Shown here in pieces: positions 7,806 to 17,505 of a stretch of DNA of 64,000 nt. The position numbers were made by a program, and so were the translations under genes. The notes under the pieces were generated by a model. It had not been told where the DNA came from. It saw only the letters and a program-made list of their open reading frames with translations, and did no database searches. Source of the stretch: Portibacter lacus (GTDB taxonomy: Bacteria; Bacteroidota; Bacteroidia; Chitinophagales; Saprospiraceae); the NCBI RefSeq assembly GCF_021533215.1, contig NZ_JAJNKA010000005.1:1-64000 (forward strand). Reading direction: 5' to 3'. Every line of letters begins with the position of its first letter. Positions within the stretch are counted from its first letter, which is position 1.

Positions 7806-9398
7806 ATGAAGTATCCATTTCTTTTCGCATCTATCTTTTTCATTATAATCACGCTGGTTATTTTTCAATCTTGTACTCCTAACAATCCCTCAAATTCTAC
7901 TCCAGAAAAACCCAATATCGTTCTGATCTACGCAGATGATTTGGGAAAAGGATTACTGAGCATAGAAGGTCAGAAAATCATTAAAACTCCTCACATAGAC
8001 CAACTCGCAAAAGATGGAATGCGATTCACAAACGCATATTCAGCCATGTTTTGTGCTCCAGCAAGAGCAACTCTAATCACTGGATTGCACGATCTGCATG
8101 CTGATGCATTTGAGATTCCAGGTGCTGGAATTTATAAGCGTATATCCACTGGCGAAGCAACCCTTGCCGAAATAGACAGCACTATAAAAAGTGTTTCAAC
8201 TCCGATTCCAGACCACCAAAAATTCATAGGAAACATCGCTAAAGAAGCGGGATATACTACAGGCCAATTTGGAAAACTAGAATGGGGATTCTCAGCAACA
8301 ATGGATCAAATGACAAGGCACGGCTGGGATCACTATTTAGGATATCTAGATCATCAGCGAGCGCATGGATTCTACCCACCATTTTTATTCGAGGATGGAA
8401 AAATCAGATATTTCGAAGGTAATACACTCGCTAATTGTGGTAAGTCTATCGAACGAGAAACAGATAAAGCATATCAAGAACGGTGGGATATGACTGGCAA
8501 GGCAACTTACTCACAAGATATATTCATGGATGGCGTTCATAAATTCCTACATGACAATAAAGAACGACCTTTCTTCTTATACTTCCCTACTCAACTTCCA
8601 CATGGACCCGTTTCGATCCCAGAAGTACATCCTGATTTCGTCAATAATGATTCATTGACACAAATAGAAAAAGAATATGCATCTATGGTAAAGTTGCTAG
8701 ATGACAATGTAGGAGAAATTATCCAAACCCTAAGGGAATTAGACCTCACAGATAACACAATCGTGATTTTCACAGGCGATAACGGCCATGAAATCTACTA
8801 TGCACAAGAAGGACGCGTCGTGAAACCCTATACCAATATGGAAACTGGAATCCGCTTCGATGACTTAACAGATAAATACTATAGCGAAATTGCTGGCGAT
8901 GTTTTCGATGGGAACAATGGTCGGGCAGGAATGAAAAGAAGCAACTTGCAAGGAGGGATTGAGGTCCCGCTAATCATCAAATGGCCTGGAAAGGTGAAGG
9001 CCAATTCAACGTCTGATCGATTAGTCGCTAGTTATGATTTTATGTCTACACTTTCGGATATGGTAGAAAATAAGTCGCTTTCCGAGACTGATGGAACTTC
9101 CTATTATAATACATTGATCGGAAAAAAAGAAGAAAACGATAGAGGCTATCTTGTCTATTCCTCATTCCAAGGACCAACTTTAATTAACTCAGGTGGATGG
9201 AAACTAAGGATGTATTATCCGAAGAATATATTTGAATTATACTACCTACCTGACGATTTTCGAGAAGAAAACAATCTAGCAGACCAGAATCCTGAAATAG
9301 TTTCCGAATTAAAGGCATTGCTCCTTGAAGAATGCGAAGGTGACTACATCAATGGCTTCTTTACCAATGCTAAAAACCAGATAGCCTATCGCCGATAA
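7806..9398 (+). CDS. Formylglycine-dependent sulfatase, lipoprotein
   Basis: A type I sulfatase that hydrolyses a sulfate ester, probably on a carbohydrate, from the cell surface or periplasm. The start chosen gives 530 residues and a lipoprotein signal peptide (VIFQSC); a longer frame from 7701 only adds codons made of tandem repeat. N-terminal metal ligands are in IYADDLG. The active-site signature CAPARATLITG supplies the Cys that a formylglycine-generating enzyme must oxidise. Further family marks are HGPVSIPE and FTGDNGHE. It stands alone, without a SusC/D pair, so its substrate is not indicated. The next gene is convergent. Confidence 0.93.
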   Translation: MKYPFLFASIFFIIITLVIFQSCTPNNPSNSTPEKPNIVLIYADDLGKGLLSIEGQKIIKTPHIDQLAKDGMRFTNAYSAMFCAPARATLITGLHDLHADAFEIPGAGIYKRISTGEATLAEIDSTIKSVSTPIPDHQKFIGNIAKEAGYTTGQFGKLEWGFSATMDQMTRHGWDHYLGYLDHQRAHGFYPPFLFEDGKIRYFEGNTLANCGKSIERETDKAYQERWDMTGKATYSQDIFMDGVHKFLHDNKERPFFLYFPTQLPHGPVSIPEVHPDFVNNDSLTQIEKEYASMVKLLDDNVGEIIQTLRELDLTDNTIVIFTGDNGHEIYYAQEGRVVKPYTNMETGIRFDDLTDKYYSEIAGDVFDGNNGRAGMKRSNLQGGIEVPLIIKWPGKVKANSTSDRLVASYDFMSTLSDMVENKSLSETDGTSYYNTLIGKKEENDRGYLVYSSFQGPTLINSGGWKLRMYYPKNIFELYYLPDDFREENNLADQNPEIVSELKALLLEECEGDYINGFFTNAKNQIAYRR

Positions 9399-9563
9399 TT
9401 GCAGCTTAGATCTCAAAACATACAACCAACTGCTCACGATTTTTGTGGAACTGAACGCTTCATGTTTCAAGGAAGTTTATCACATTGACCTAAATAAAGA
9501 CCAGCTACTTAAGATCTAATAAATATGGATGATCTCAGGAGCTGATTCGAGAGAAACCCTCCT

Positions 9564-12500
9564 TTATCCTTTATAATTCAGATAGATCCAATCCGCATTT
9601 AAAATATACTTGTCCTTATCTTCTTCGTTTTTAAAAACAACATATAAGTCTTGAATACCTTCTAGCGTTTTGAATGGAATTTCATATGACTCTTTACCAT
9701 TTTTCTTTGGATGAAAATATCCCACATCCGTTTGTCCTATTAACTTACCATCTTCAGAACCTATACGTAATTCCACTTTCCCTCCATAGTCATACCCAGC
9801 ATTATAGACACCGGCAATATTCACACTGTTTAGTCCCTTAAAGTCCACATCCTCAAACTTTAAAAATGTATTGTTAAGAATAGAACCCATAACCGTGCTT
9901 CCTTGGCTACCCCATGCGCTTAATCCTTCGCTATATTCATCTGCATTTTCAGCTTCTAATTTAGGCGCTTTGAAAACTATTTGATCACTTACAGAAAGTC
10001 TGCTTTCATTAACATTCGGGTTGCCACGATCCAAGTAAGATGCCATCAGAATGTACCTGCCTTTAGACTTATCTTTTACATGCTCATCAAGAGTTACTGT
10101 TCCTGATAATGGTAAGGTCTGCTCTTCTTTATCGGGCGTTCGTAAACTTAGAATATAATCGATTATTTTTCCCACTTCTTCTAAACTCAACTGAGGATGA
10201 GCTGACATCATCGTCTCTCCCCATACACCCGAACTCCCTTTGATGACGCTTCCGATTAACTTGTTTTTATCTTTCGAAGTATATTTATTCGCAATGTCCT
10301 TGTAAGCTGGGCCATTCACTTTCTCATCCATCGCATGACAAGCTTTACAGTCTGAAGCTTCTATTATTCTAAGTCCTTCTGGCTTTACACTTTGCTGATG
10401 TCCTACCGTCGCTAAGACAATATCTTTTCCTTCCGGTAGATAAGTAAAAGTTACCTTCACATCGCCTGCTTTTATACTTCCATCAGTCGTTTTTCCATCT
10501 TCCTTATCTTCTACGCTTACAGTATAATCAACTTTCTTTCCATCCCAGTAAATATTACTTGCTTCCGTATTAATAGTCAATTGTGGCGTTTCATTTCCAA
10601 CCATAATCTTTTGGGTAGTCGTAGATTTCCCATTAGACCCATCGGAAATAGTAAGTGAAACCGTATATATGCCTTCCTTTTCAAAGGTAAATGTTGGGTT
10701 TTCTTCCTTCGACTGCACTTTTTCTTCATCGAATGACCACTCAAATTTCAACTTGTCCTGGTCATAATCGATTGATTTCTCACCAGAAAATTGAACGGTT
10801 AGTGGTGCAGAACCCACTTCCTTATCTGCTTCGATCTTTGCAATTGGCTCCCTATTACCTTTGATGTATTTAATTCTGCTCAATCTAGCATCAAAATTTC
10901 GAGAATTCCATTTCTGACCATATTCAAGAACATAGAGCATTCCATCTTTACCAAAAATCATATCCATCGGATGCGAAAATTCTGTATTAGGCATAAATGC
11001 ATCCGCTTTTGCATAATTCTGATCTTTATCTAAAGTAACCACATATATCCAGTCACGCATCCACTCGTATACGAATAATTTATCCTCAAAGTATTCAGGG
11101 AATTCATCACCATGTCCTTCCGCATGAAATACCGGACCTGCCATTGGGTTAATACCTCCTTTGCCTATCCACGGGAATTCTTCTGATCGTCCATATCCAA
11201 ACCAGATTAACGATTCTTGCGCCGGAGGTAATTTTTCTAAACCTGTATTGTTCGGAGAATTATTGATCAAGTTATTAGGGTCAAATTGATCTAAAGACTT
11301 ACCTGCGGCGAAATCGTAATCAAAGTAAGCCTGATTATTTCCTCTAGTGTATGGCCATCCCCAAAATCCAGCCTTCCTTGCCTGATTAAATTCCCCCATT
11401 CCATCAGGACCCCGCTTAGGATCCGGCTTTCCTGCATCAGGACCTATATCTCCCCAATAAAGGTAGCCCGTCTTACTATCGATCGAATGTCTGAATGGAT
11501 TTCGAAGTCCCATAACATAAATTTCTGGTCTCGTTTTCGGTGTTCCAGGAGGAAATAGATTACCTTCTGGAATCGAGTACGTTCCATCGTCTTCAGGTTT
11601 GATTCTTAAAATTTTACCTCTTAGATCATTTGTGTTCGCTGCTGATTTTTGTGCATCCCAAAGTGCTCTTCCTGGTCTTTCATCTATCGGTGCATAGCCA
11701 GAAGATTCGAATGGATTCGTATTGTCTCCGAGCGTAATAAACAGATTTCCATTAGGTCCAAATTCTAGCGCACCTCCACTATGACAACACTTACGTATCG
11801 TAGGGATTTCTAAAAGAACTTTTTCACTATTTATATCTAATGAATCATCCGTAAAATTAAACCTCGAAACGCGCTGAATCGGGTCTTCACCAGGAGCAGA
11901 ATAAAACAAATAGATCCAATTGTTATCACTAAAGTTCGGATCTACCGCCAAACCAAGAAGCCCGTCTTCATTTGCATACGCTACATCCAGCGATCCAACC
12001 TCCCTAGTTTGATTCAGATTGAAATCATATAATTTCAGCAGACCTCTTCTTTCTACAAAGAGAATACCTTTGCCTTCTATTTCATCAAGTTCCATCGGCT
12101 CATTAAGGTTAAAATCTACCACTTCTTTACGGAATCGATTTTCTTCGGGAACTCGTTGCGTCTTCGCAAGTGCGTAATTTAGTTGATTATTGTCAATGGA
12201 ATTTTGGATAATGGACTGAAAGTCGGATGAATTCAGATCAAGATTAGCAGAAGGTTGGTCCATATAACTTCCATACCAAGGCCAGTCCATAGCCAATTTA
12301 GGCTTTGCTTCTATTCCAAAAAGACTTCCTCCAGATTCTACGAATCTCTCTACATCCGCTCTCTGGACATCATTTAGTATTTCTCCTGAGGTATAAAGCA
12401 ATACAATTGCCTGAAATGATTTCAGTGCATCTTCTGTAAATACTTCCTTTGAATCTGACTCAATAATAAACACTTCCGAAGAATCTGCTAACGCCTTGAT

Positions 12501-12638
12501 GGTGGCTTTAGCACTTGCGATGTCTTCTTTATTAGTGCTATTTTCGATGCTGAATAATAAGATTTTCTTTTCCTCTTTCGAACAAGAAAAAAGAAATATA
12601 ATGAAAAAAAGAAAAGGTATAAACTTGAAACGTTTCAT
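9564..12638 (-). CDS. PQQ-type sugar dehydrogenase lipoprotein with PKD, cytochrome c and CBM-like domains
   Basis: A 1024-residue lipoprotein (lipobox FSC, Cys19). Domains in order: a short ThuA-like alpha/beta region (about 25-145); a soluble-glucose-dehydrogenase-type six-bladed propeller (about 155-590, with LLGLAVDPNF, CCHSGGALEFGPNG and ILRIKPEDDG); a PKD domain (about 596-685); a class I cytochrome c domain with haem motif CKACH starting at residue 764 and a likely axial Met near 810; and a C-terminal CBM6-like jelly roll (about 890-1024). The arrangement suggests periplasmic oxidation of a sugar or other alcohol with electrons passed to the attached haem. The substrate and the use of PQQ are inferred from the family. 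It is transcribed alone. Confidence 0.88.
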   Translation of the reverse strand: MKRFKFIPFLFFIIFLFSCSKEEKKILLFSIENSTNKEDIASAKATIKALADSSEVFIIESDSKEVFTEDALKSFQAIVLLYTSGEILNDVQRADVERFVESGGSLFGIEAKPKLAMDWPWYGSYMDQPSANLDLNSSDFQSIIQNSIDNNQLNYALAKTQRVPEENRFRKEVVDFNLNEPMELDEIEGKGILFVERRGLLKLYDFNLNQTREVGSLDVAYANEDGLLGLAVDPNFSDNNWIYLFYSAPGEDPIQRVSRFNFTDDSLDINSEKVLLEIPTIRKCCHSGGALEFGPNGNLFITLGDNTNPFESSGYAPIDERPGRALWDAQKSAANTNDLRGKILRIKPEDDGTYSIPEGNLFPPGTPKTRPEIYVMGLRNPFRHSIDSKTGYLYWGDIGPDAGKPDPKRGPDGMGEFNQARKAGFWGWPYTRGNNQAYFDYDFAAGKSLDQFDPNNLINNSPNNTGLEKLPPAQESLIWFGYGRSEEFPWIGKGGINPMAGPVFHAEGHGDEFPEYFEDKLFVYEWMRDWIYVVTLDKDQNYAKADAFMPNTEFSHPMDMIFGKDGMLYVLEYGQKWNSRNFDARLSRIKYIKGNREPIAKIEADKEVGSAPLTVQFSGEKSIDYDQDKLKFEWSFDEEKVQSKEENPTFTFEKEGIYTVSLTISDGSNGKSTTTQKIMVGNETPQLTINTEASNIYWDGKKVDYTVSVEDKEDGKTTDGSIKAGDVKVTFTYLPEGKDIVLATVGHQQSVKPEGLRIIEASDCKACHAMDEKVNGPAYKDIANKYTSKDKNKLIGSVIKGSSGVWGETMMSAHPQLSLEEVGKIIDYILSLRTPDKEEQTLPLSGTVTLDEHVKDKSKGRYILMASYLDRGNPNVNESRLSVSDQIVFKAPKLEAENADEYSEGLSAWGSQGSTVMGSILNNTFLKFEDVDFKGLNSVNIAGVYNAGYDYGGKVELRIGSEDGKLIGQTDVGYFHPKKNGKESYEIPFKTLEGIQDLYVVFKNEEDKDKYILNADWIYLNYKG

Positions 12639-12732
12639 GGTTGGTTAAATATGTCGCTCCAATTATACTACATTGCTTCTATTCTGTCCTAAATTTCAAG
12701 GTCATTTTTCTCACTGAGATGAAATTAAACCA

Positions 12733-13590
12733 CTATAGCTTCAAAATTTTCTCAATTTTCTGCCTGATTCCATCTTCGAGCCTTAGATAATAAACTCCAC
12801 TAGGGAGTGCAATATTAACTATCTCTGTTTGAGATCGGGCACTTGTTGTTCCATTTCCGACAAGTATTCCGTTGAGATTAAAAAGCGAATAAGTGATTTG
12901 TTTGTCAGAGTTGTTCTTTACATTTAAAATATCCACAACTGGATTAGGGAAGATTTTAATTTCCGAGAACTCTTCTATATCGTTTGTATTGATAATCGCT
13001 GAACAGTTAGGATACCAGTCCAGAAATTGTTCAAAGGACATGGTGTCTAGGTGTTGACTTGAATACCGTACGTAGTTGAAATTTCCAAATACTTTACTAT
13101 GCTCAATCTGAAGAAAGTTATTTAAACAGGGAGTTAACATGTAAGTTGTAGGATAATGAGCATTGGAGTCTGGTTCTAGTGTTGAAATCTTAATAATTAT
13201 GGTGTCCCTAATGTCTAATGACATACTGAATTCGCAGTCAGGAAATCTGGACATAAAAGTAATAGAGTCTATTTCTAATTCAGGACCAAATAAAGTCTCA
13301 ACAATCTTAGCATCGTAATATTGGGGTAAATTATAATTATTTATATTCCCATAAGAACTATCTTTTTCTATTTCCAGTAATAAAATGGATGATTCACTTT
13401 CACTGAATAAGTCACAAAAATTATGAATAGCAGCACAAGAGCAGGCCATACTTTCGAATGAAAGCAAAATGAAGAAGAGAATCGAAGAAAACTTTAGAAG
13501 AGAAGCCATAAAAAAGTTTTTAGTTTTTGCAATGGTATAAACAAAAGCATGGTGAAAAATAGAAGTAAGGTATTGCCTCATGTTTTTCAT
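12733..13590 (-). CDS. T9SS type A sorted protein with Cys-rich N-terminus
   Basis: Up to 285 residues. The last ~75 form a type A T9SS sorting domain (KIFPNPVVDILNV, then a strand-rich stretch ending GVYYLRLEDGIRQKIEKI), so the product should be exported through the Por/T9SS machine. The start is uncertain: ATG at 13590 has a purine-rich AGGAG six bases ahead, but ATG at 13509 gives a clean signal peptide (MASLLKFSSILFFILLS). The mature N-terminus begins CSCAAIHNFC, which resembles the CxC start of netrin/TIMP-like modules, and two more Cys follow. I do not assign a function. ClpB lies upstream behind its own terminator. Confidence 0.75.
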   Translation of the reverse strand: MKNMRQYLTSIFHHAFVYTIAKTKNFFMASLLKFSSILFFILLSFESMACSCAAIHNFCDLFSESESSILLLEIEKDSSYGNINNYNLPQYYDAKIVETLFGPELEIDSITFMSRFPDCEFSMSLDIRDTIIIKISTLEPDSNAHYPTTYMLTPCLNNFLQIEHSKVFGNFNYVRYSSQHLDTMSFEQFLDWYPNCSAIINTNDIEEFSEIKIFPNPVVDILNVKNNSDKQITYSLFNLNGILVGNGTTSARSQTEIVNIALPSGVYYLRLEDGIRQKIEKILKL

Positions 13591-13707
13591 CTATTTCTCC
13601 TGGGTATATTTTTAAAGCTCTTACAAAATACATAAAACCTAAGTGGAATTCCAATATTGTAATTCATGAGATCCAAATACAAATGAGAAAATCAATAGTC
13701 TTTGAAT

Positions 13708-13740
13708 AAAAAAAGCCCGATCCTAAATTAGGATCGAGCT
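13708..13740 (-). terminator. Rho-independent terminator of clpB
   Basis: Reading the minus strand, a 13-pair stem (one G-T) with arms around GATCCTAA/TTAGGATC is followed by seven T residues. It lies 28 bases after the clpB stop codon. Confidence 0.9.
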
Positions 13741-13768
13741 TACTTCTTTATCAGTCTGATGTGGACTA

Positions 13769-16546
13769 TTATTTATCCTTCTTCCGTTTAGGTTGAGCGC
13801 CATTCTCACCTGAATCTTTCTCGATATCCTTCACCGCATCTTCCACTTTCTTCGTGGCCTTTTCTAAGTTCTCAAGATCCTTTTCCCGCTGACTTTTCAC
13901 ATTCCCGTTAGCACTAGATTTCGGCTTTCCAGAATCTTCCTTTAACGTCTCAGAGAATACAAATCCTTTATTATCTGTTGTCACATAAATCGTTTCACCA
14001 TCTACCAATGAACCTCCAAGCACAAACTTCGATAACTCATTGATAATCTCATTCTGGATAACTCTTTTTAGTGGTCTTGCACCGAATTGAGGATCATATC
14101 CTAAATCAGCAAGTAAGTCCATAGCAGAATCCGTCATCTCGATTTTTAATCCTTGACGTCCAAGATTCTTTTTCAATTTCCCAAGTAATAAACCTGCAAT
14201 CTTCTTGATTTCTTCCTTTGATAAAGGCAAGAACATAATCTTGTCATCTATTCTATTCAGGAATTCAGGCCGCAAATTCTCCTTAAGTGCTTCGAAAACC
14301 TCAATCTTCGTCGTATCAATAATATCTTGTCTGTGCTCTTCTCCTACTGCATCTAGATCTTCGAAATTTTCCAGAATTACATCAGAACCCATATTCGAAG
14401 TCATGATGATAATCGCATTCTTGAAATTCGCCTCTCTACCTTTATTATCTGTTAATCGACCATCATCTAGCACTTGGAGTAACACATTAAAAGTATCCGG
14501 GTGCGCTTTCTCGATCTCATCTAACAATACAATAGAGTAAGGTCTTCTTCTTACAGCTTCCGTTAATTGACCACCTTCATCATATCCTACGTATCCCGGA
14601 GGCGCTCCTACCAGTCTAGAAACAGAATGCTTCTCTTGGTACTCACTCATATCAATTCGAACGATCGCCTTTTCGTCATCGAATAAAACATCAGCTAGTG
14701 TCTTCGCAAGTTCCGTTTTACCTACCCCTGTTGGTCCAAGGAATATAAACGAACCGATCGGTCTGTTCGGATCTTGTAATCCTGCCCGTGAACGTCTAAT
14801 TGCATCTGAAACCGCAACAACTGCTTCTTTCTGCCCGATTAATCGCTTACCGATTTCTGCTTCTAGATTTAATAAACGCTCCCGCTCTGTCTTCATCATT
14901 TTCTGAAGTGGAATTCCAGTCCATCGGGAAACTACTTCTGCTATATCATTCGCCGTTACTTCCTCATTCGTAAATCGCGATCCTTCAGGAAGCAGGTCTA
15001 ATTTCTTCTCTACTTCTTTTAACTGGGCTTCTTTATCTTTAAGATCACCATATCGAATTCTAGCTACTTTCTCGAAGTCACTTTCTCTTTCTGCAACATC
15101 TGCTAAGTGCTCGAATTCTTCTATTTCTTTCTTAATTGCTTGTATTTCGTCTACGATTTCTTTTTCCGATTTCCAAGCAGCAGTTATCGAAGCTAATTTT
15201 TCCTTCGCATTCGCGATTTGCTCTGAAATAACTTTTAGCTTTCGTTTATCTCCTTCTCGCTTGATCGCTTCTTTTTCAATTTCCAGCTGTCTCACCTTTC
15301 TTTCCCACTCATCTACTTCTTCTGGAACAGAATCAAGTTCTAATCTTAATTTCGCAGCGGCCTCATCTATTAAATCAATGGCCTTATCTGGAAGCTGGCG
15401 ATCCGTAATATACCTATGCGATAATTCCGCCGCCGCAACTAATGCTTCATCTAGAATATCCATTTTATGATACACTTCATACCGCTCTTGAATTCCTCTC
15501 AAGATCGAAATCGTATCTTCCACAGATGGCTCATCTATAAATACCGTCAAGAACCTTCTAACAAGAGCCTTATCATTTTCAAAGTATTTCTGATACTCAT
15601 CTAAAGTCGTTGCACCGATGGTTCTAATTTCTCCACGCGCTAATGCTGGCTTCAAAATATTCGCAGCATCCATCGCTCCATTTCCTCCTCCAGCACCGAT
15701 CAAGGTATGGATCTCATCAATGAAAAGGATAAACTCGCCATCTGACTCTTTCACTTCCTTAATCACTGATTTCAATCTTTCTTCGAATTCTCCTTTATAC
15801 TTTGCTCCTGCTACTAAGGTCGAAATATCAAGCACAAATATTTGCTTGCTTAGTAGATTCTCAGGAACATCTCCTTTCACAATCCTCCACGCAATTCCTT
15901 CTACAATCGCCGTTTTCCCAACTCCCGCTTCTCCGATTAGTATTGGATTATTTTTCTTTCTTCTAGAAAGGATGTGTAGAATTCTTCTAATTTCTTCATC
16001 CCGCCCGATAATCGGATCGAGTTCACCTGATTCCGCACGCTCGTTAAGATTGATAGCGAATTTCTTCAAGGTATTATATTGACCATCACCACTCTGGTCT
16101 GTGACTTTCCTTCCTTTTCTTAATTCAGTGATCGCATCTTTCATTCCCTGAACACTTCCTCCCAGGCTTTTAATGATTTTAGAGGTTTTGTCAGATCCAT
16201 CTACAATTCCTAAAAGAATAAGCTCTACAGAAATGAATTCATCACTGTATTCTTTCATAAATTTCTTTGCCTTAGCAAGTGCCTTATTAGAATCATTAGA
16301 TAGATATTGTTTTCCTCCTCCTTCTACTTTGGGAAGGGAATTAATCTCGTCATTTAATTCCACCTTCAACTGACTTACTTGCACTCCCATTTTATTGAAT
16401 AGAAACTCTGGAATCTTTTCATCGATTTCCATAATCCCCATTATTAAGTGGCTGGTATCCACCACTTGTTGATCCTTGCCTCCAGCAAGTTGCTGTCCTC
16501 TGAGGATACTTTCTTGTGCTTTTATTGTGAAATTATCGTATGTCAT
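13769..16546 (-). CDS. clpB: ClpB/ClpA-family ATP-dependent disaggregase
   Basis: A cytoplasmic Hsp100 ring ATPase that threads aggregated proteins with DnaK help. Domains: Clp N-domain (1-145), first AAA+ module with Walker A GEAGVGKT at 205-212 and Walker B FILFIDEIHT, a coiled-coil middle domain (about 400-530) that marks the ClpB/ClpC type, second AAA+ module with GPTGVGKT and SIVLLDEIEKAH, and the small C-terminal domain. At 925 residues it is about 60 longer than typical ClpB because of a highly charged Lys/Glu-rich tail after residue ~870. No ClpP-binding loop was judged, so ClpC-like use cannot be excluded. It has its own promoter and terminator. Confidence 0.92.
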   Translation of the reverse strand: MTYDNFTIKAQESILRGQQLAGGKDQQVVDTSHLIMGIMEIDEKIPEFLFNKMGVQVSQLKVELNDEINSLPKVEGGGKQYLSNDSNKALAKAKKFMKEYSDEFISVELILLGIVDGSDKTSKIIKSLGGSVQGMKDAITELRKGRKVTDQSGDGQYNTLKKFAINLNERAESGELDPIIGRDEEIRRILHILSRRKKNNPILIGEAGVGKTAIVEGIAWRIVKGDVPENLLSKQIFVLDISTLVAGAKYKGEFEERLKSVIKEVKESDGEFILFIDEIHTLIGAGGGNGAMDAANILKPALARGEIRTIGATTLDEYQKYFENDKALVRRFLTVFIDEPSVEDTISILRGIQERYEVYHKMDILDEALVAAAELSHRYITDRQLPDKAIDLIDEAAAKLRLELDSVPEEVDEWERKVRQLEIEKEAIKREGDKRKLKVISEQIANAKEKLASITAAWKSEKEIVDEIQAIKKEIEEFEHLADVAERESDFEKVARIRYGDLKDKEAQLKEVEKKLDLLPEGSRFTNEEVTANDIAEVVSRWTGIPLQKMMKTERERLLNLEAEIGKRLIGQKEAVVAVSDAIRRSRAGLQDPNRPIGSFIFLGPTGVGKTELAKTLADVLFDDEKAIVRIDMSEYQEKHSVSRLVGAPPGYVGYDEGGQLTEAVRRRPYSIVLLDEIEKAHPDTFNVLLQVLDDGRLTDNKGREANFKNAIIIMTSNMGSDVILENFEDLDAVGEEHRQDIIDTTKIEVFEALKENLRPEFLNRIDDKIMFLPLSKEEIKKIAGLLLGKLKKNLGRQGLKIEMTDSAMDLLADLGYDPQFGARPLKRVIQNEIINELSKFVLGGSLVDGETIYVTTDNKGFVFSETLKEDSGKPKSSANGNVKSQREKDLENLEKATKKVEDAVKDIEKDSGENGAQPKRKKDK

Positions 16547-16582
16547 TTATATTATTTTCTTTTTATAATTGTCAATATTTGT

Positions 16583-16603
16583 GCTTCTGCCATGAGTAGA
16601 AGC
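16583..16603. promoter_or_regulatory. Inverted repeat GCTTCT-N9-AGAAGC at the clpB start site
   Basis: Six-base arms with a nine-base spacer, centred about 47 bases upstream of the clpB ATG and overlapping the expected transcription start of the promoter at 16604-16634. The spacer length equals that of the CIRCE heat-shock operator but the arms are unrelated. A repressor site for clpB is plausible, not shown. Confidence 0.4.
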
Positions 16604-16634
16604 TAAAATTACATTCATTATCTATTGAATCAAA
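16604..16634 (-). promoter_or_regulatory. Candidate Bacteroidota promoter of clpB
   Basis: On the minus strand TTTG (16634-16631) and TAATTTTA (16611-16604) are separated by exactly 19 bases, matching the -33 TTTG / -7 TAnnTTTG layout of Bacteroidota housekeeping promoters except for the last base. Transcription would begin near 16597, about 50 bases before the ATG. Confidence 0.6.
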
Positions 16635-16768
16635 TTTTTAGCCACGTTTATATTTTCTCACTTATCGGAAAGAATGTCAGTTTTGAGACAAGAAAACATG
16701 ACAATTTTACTTCTTAGATCACTAAATATCTTTCTTTTAATTAAAATAACTTTCTTAACTTAAAGAGC

Positions 16769-16789
16769 GATATTTTTTAAAAAAATATC
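16769..16789. other. AT-rich inverted repeat upstream of the transposase gene
   Basis: GATA followed by runs of T and A and closing TATC forms a 21-base inverted repeat about 45 bases before the RAYT start codon. It could be a terminator-like or protein-binding structure, or a consequence of base composition. The remaining clpB-RAYT spacer holds only the clpB promoter. Confidence 0.25.
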
Positions 16790-16833
16790 ATGCCTTGTGT
16801 TAATATTCTACATTTCTAAATCATTAATCAAGT

Positions 16834-17496
16834 ATGAAGGATTCTAAGATAGTAAACAAAAGAAATACAACTCCTGTTCATCCAATTGGCGCAACCTTCT
16901 TTATTACTTGCTCACTTAAAGGGGCGATAGAAGAAAATGAGTTGTTGAAAATCAAAGAGGAATACAATAATCGCATAAGTACCATCGGACATGCTGACAC
17001 GGAAGAATTGAGCAATGATAGAAAATACATTGCTAGTAGGAAATACCTGCTTGATATCGATGAAAAATTAAATGCGAATACGGGACCTACTTTCCTAGCT
17101 TCACCTGAAATTGCAAGAGTATTGCTTGCACGTATTGAGTCTTACCACATGAGGTATTATAAGTTACTGGCCTTGTCCATCCTACCTAATCACTTCCATA
17201 TGCTTATAGATACCAGTGTTCAGATTAAAGAAATATATGATCCCAATACCGTTCCTAAGAACTACGTGCAATTGGATAAAATCATTAGTCTTATTAAAGA
17301 AGGATCAGCAAGATATATCAACCATTATTGCAAAATCGATGAAAGACAAGTATGGGAAGATGAAAATTTCGATACTTATATCAGAGATGAAAAGATGCTT
17401 AGTAGTATCATCAATCATATAAAAACAAATCCAGTTAAAGCGGGATTGGTCAGATCATATGAAGAGCATCCATTTACATTTGTGAATGATTTGTAA
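16834..17496 (+). CDS. REP-associated tyrosine transposase (RAYT, IS200-like)
   Basis: A 220-residue single-copy Y1 transposase of the HUH superfamily. It has the family N-terminus (HPIGATFFITCSLKG), the metal-binding HUH pair H120-F-H122 in LPNHFHML, a C-terminal helix with the candidate nucleophile Tyr161 or Tyr165, and the typical ending DEKMLSSIINHIKTNPVKAGLV. RAYTs are domesticated transposases that nick and spread REP hairpins instead of themselves. Consistent with that, the 250 bases after the stop contain two related direct repeats and two REP-like hairpins. No terminal inverted repeats or target duplications of an ordinary insertion sequence were found. Confidence 0.93.
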   Translation: MKDSKIVNKRNTTPVHPIGATFFITCSLKGAIEENELLKIKEEYNNRISTIGHADTEELSNDRKYIASRKYLLDIDEKLNANTGPTFLASPEIARVLLARIESYHMRYYKLLALSILPNHFHMLIDTSVQIKEIYDPNTVPKNYVQLDKIISLIKEGSARYINHYCKIDERQVWEDENFDTYIRDEKMLSSIINHIKTNPVKAGLVRSYEEHPFTFVNDL

Positions 17497-17505
17497 TGCC
17501 CAGAG

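Noticed and set aside
14205-16373. Several plus-strand frames of 66-154 codons opposite clpB
   Set aside because: All are antisense to clpB, Ser/Ile-rich as expected for reversed coding sequence, with no recognisable domain.
16834-17496. Active IS200/IS605 insertion sequence
   Set aside because: No left-end and right-end structures of a complete IS or TnpB partner; sequence features and flanking REPs fit a RAYT.
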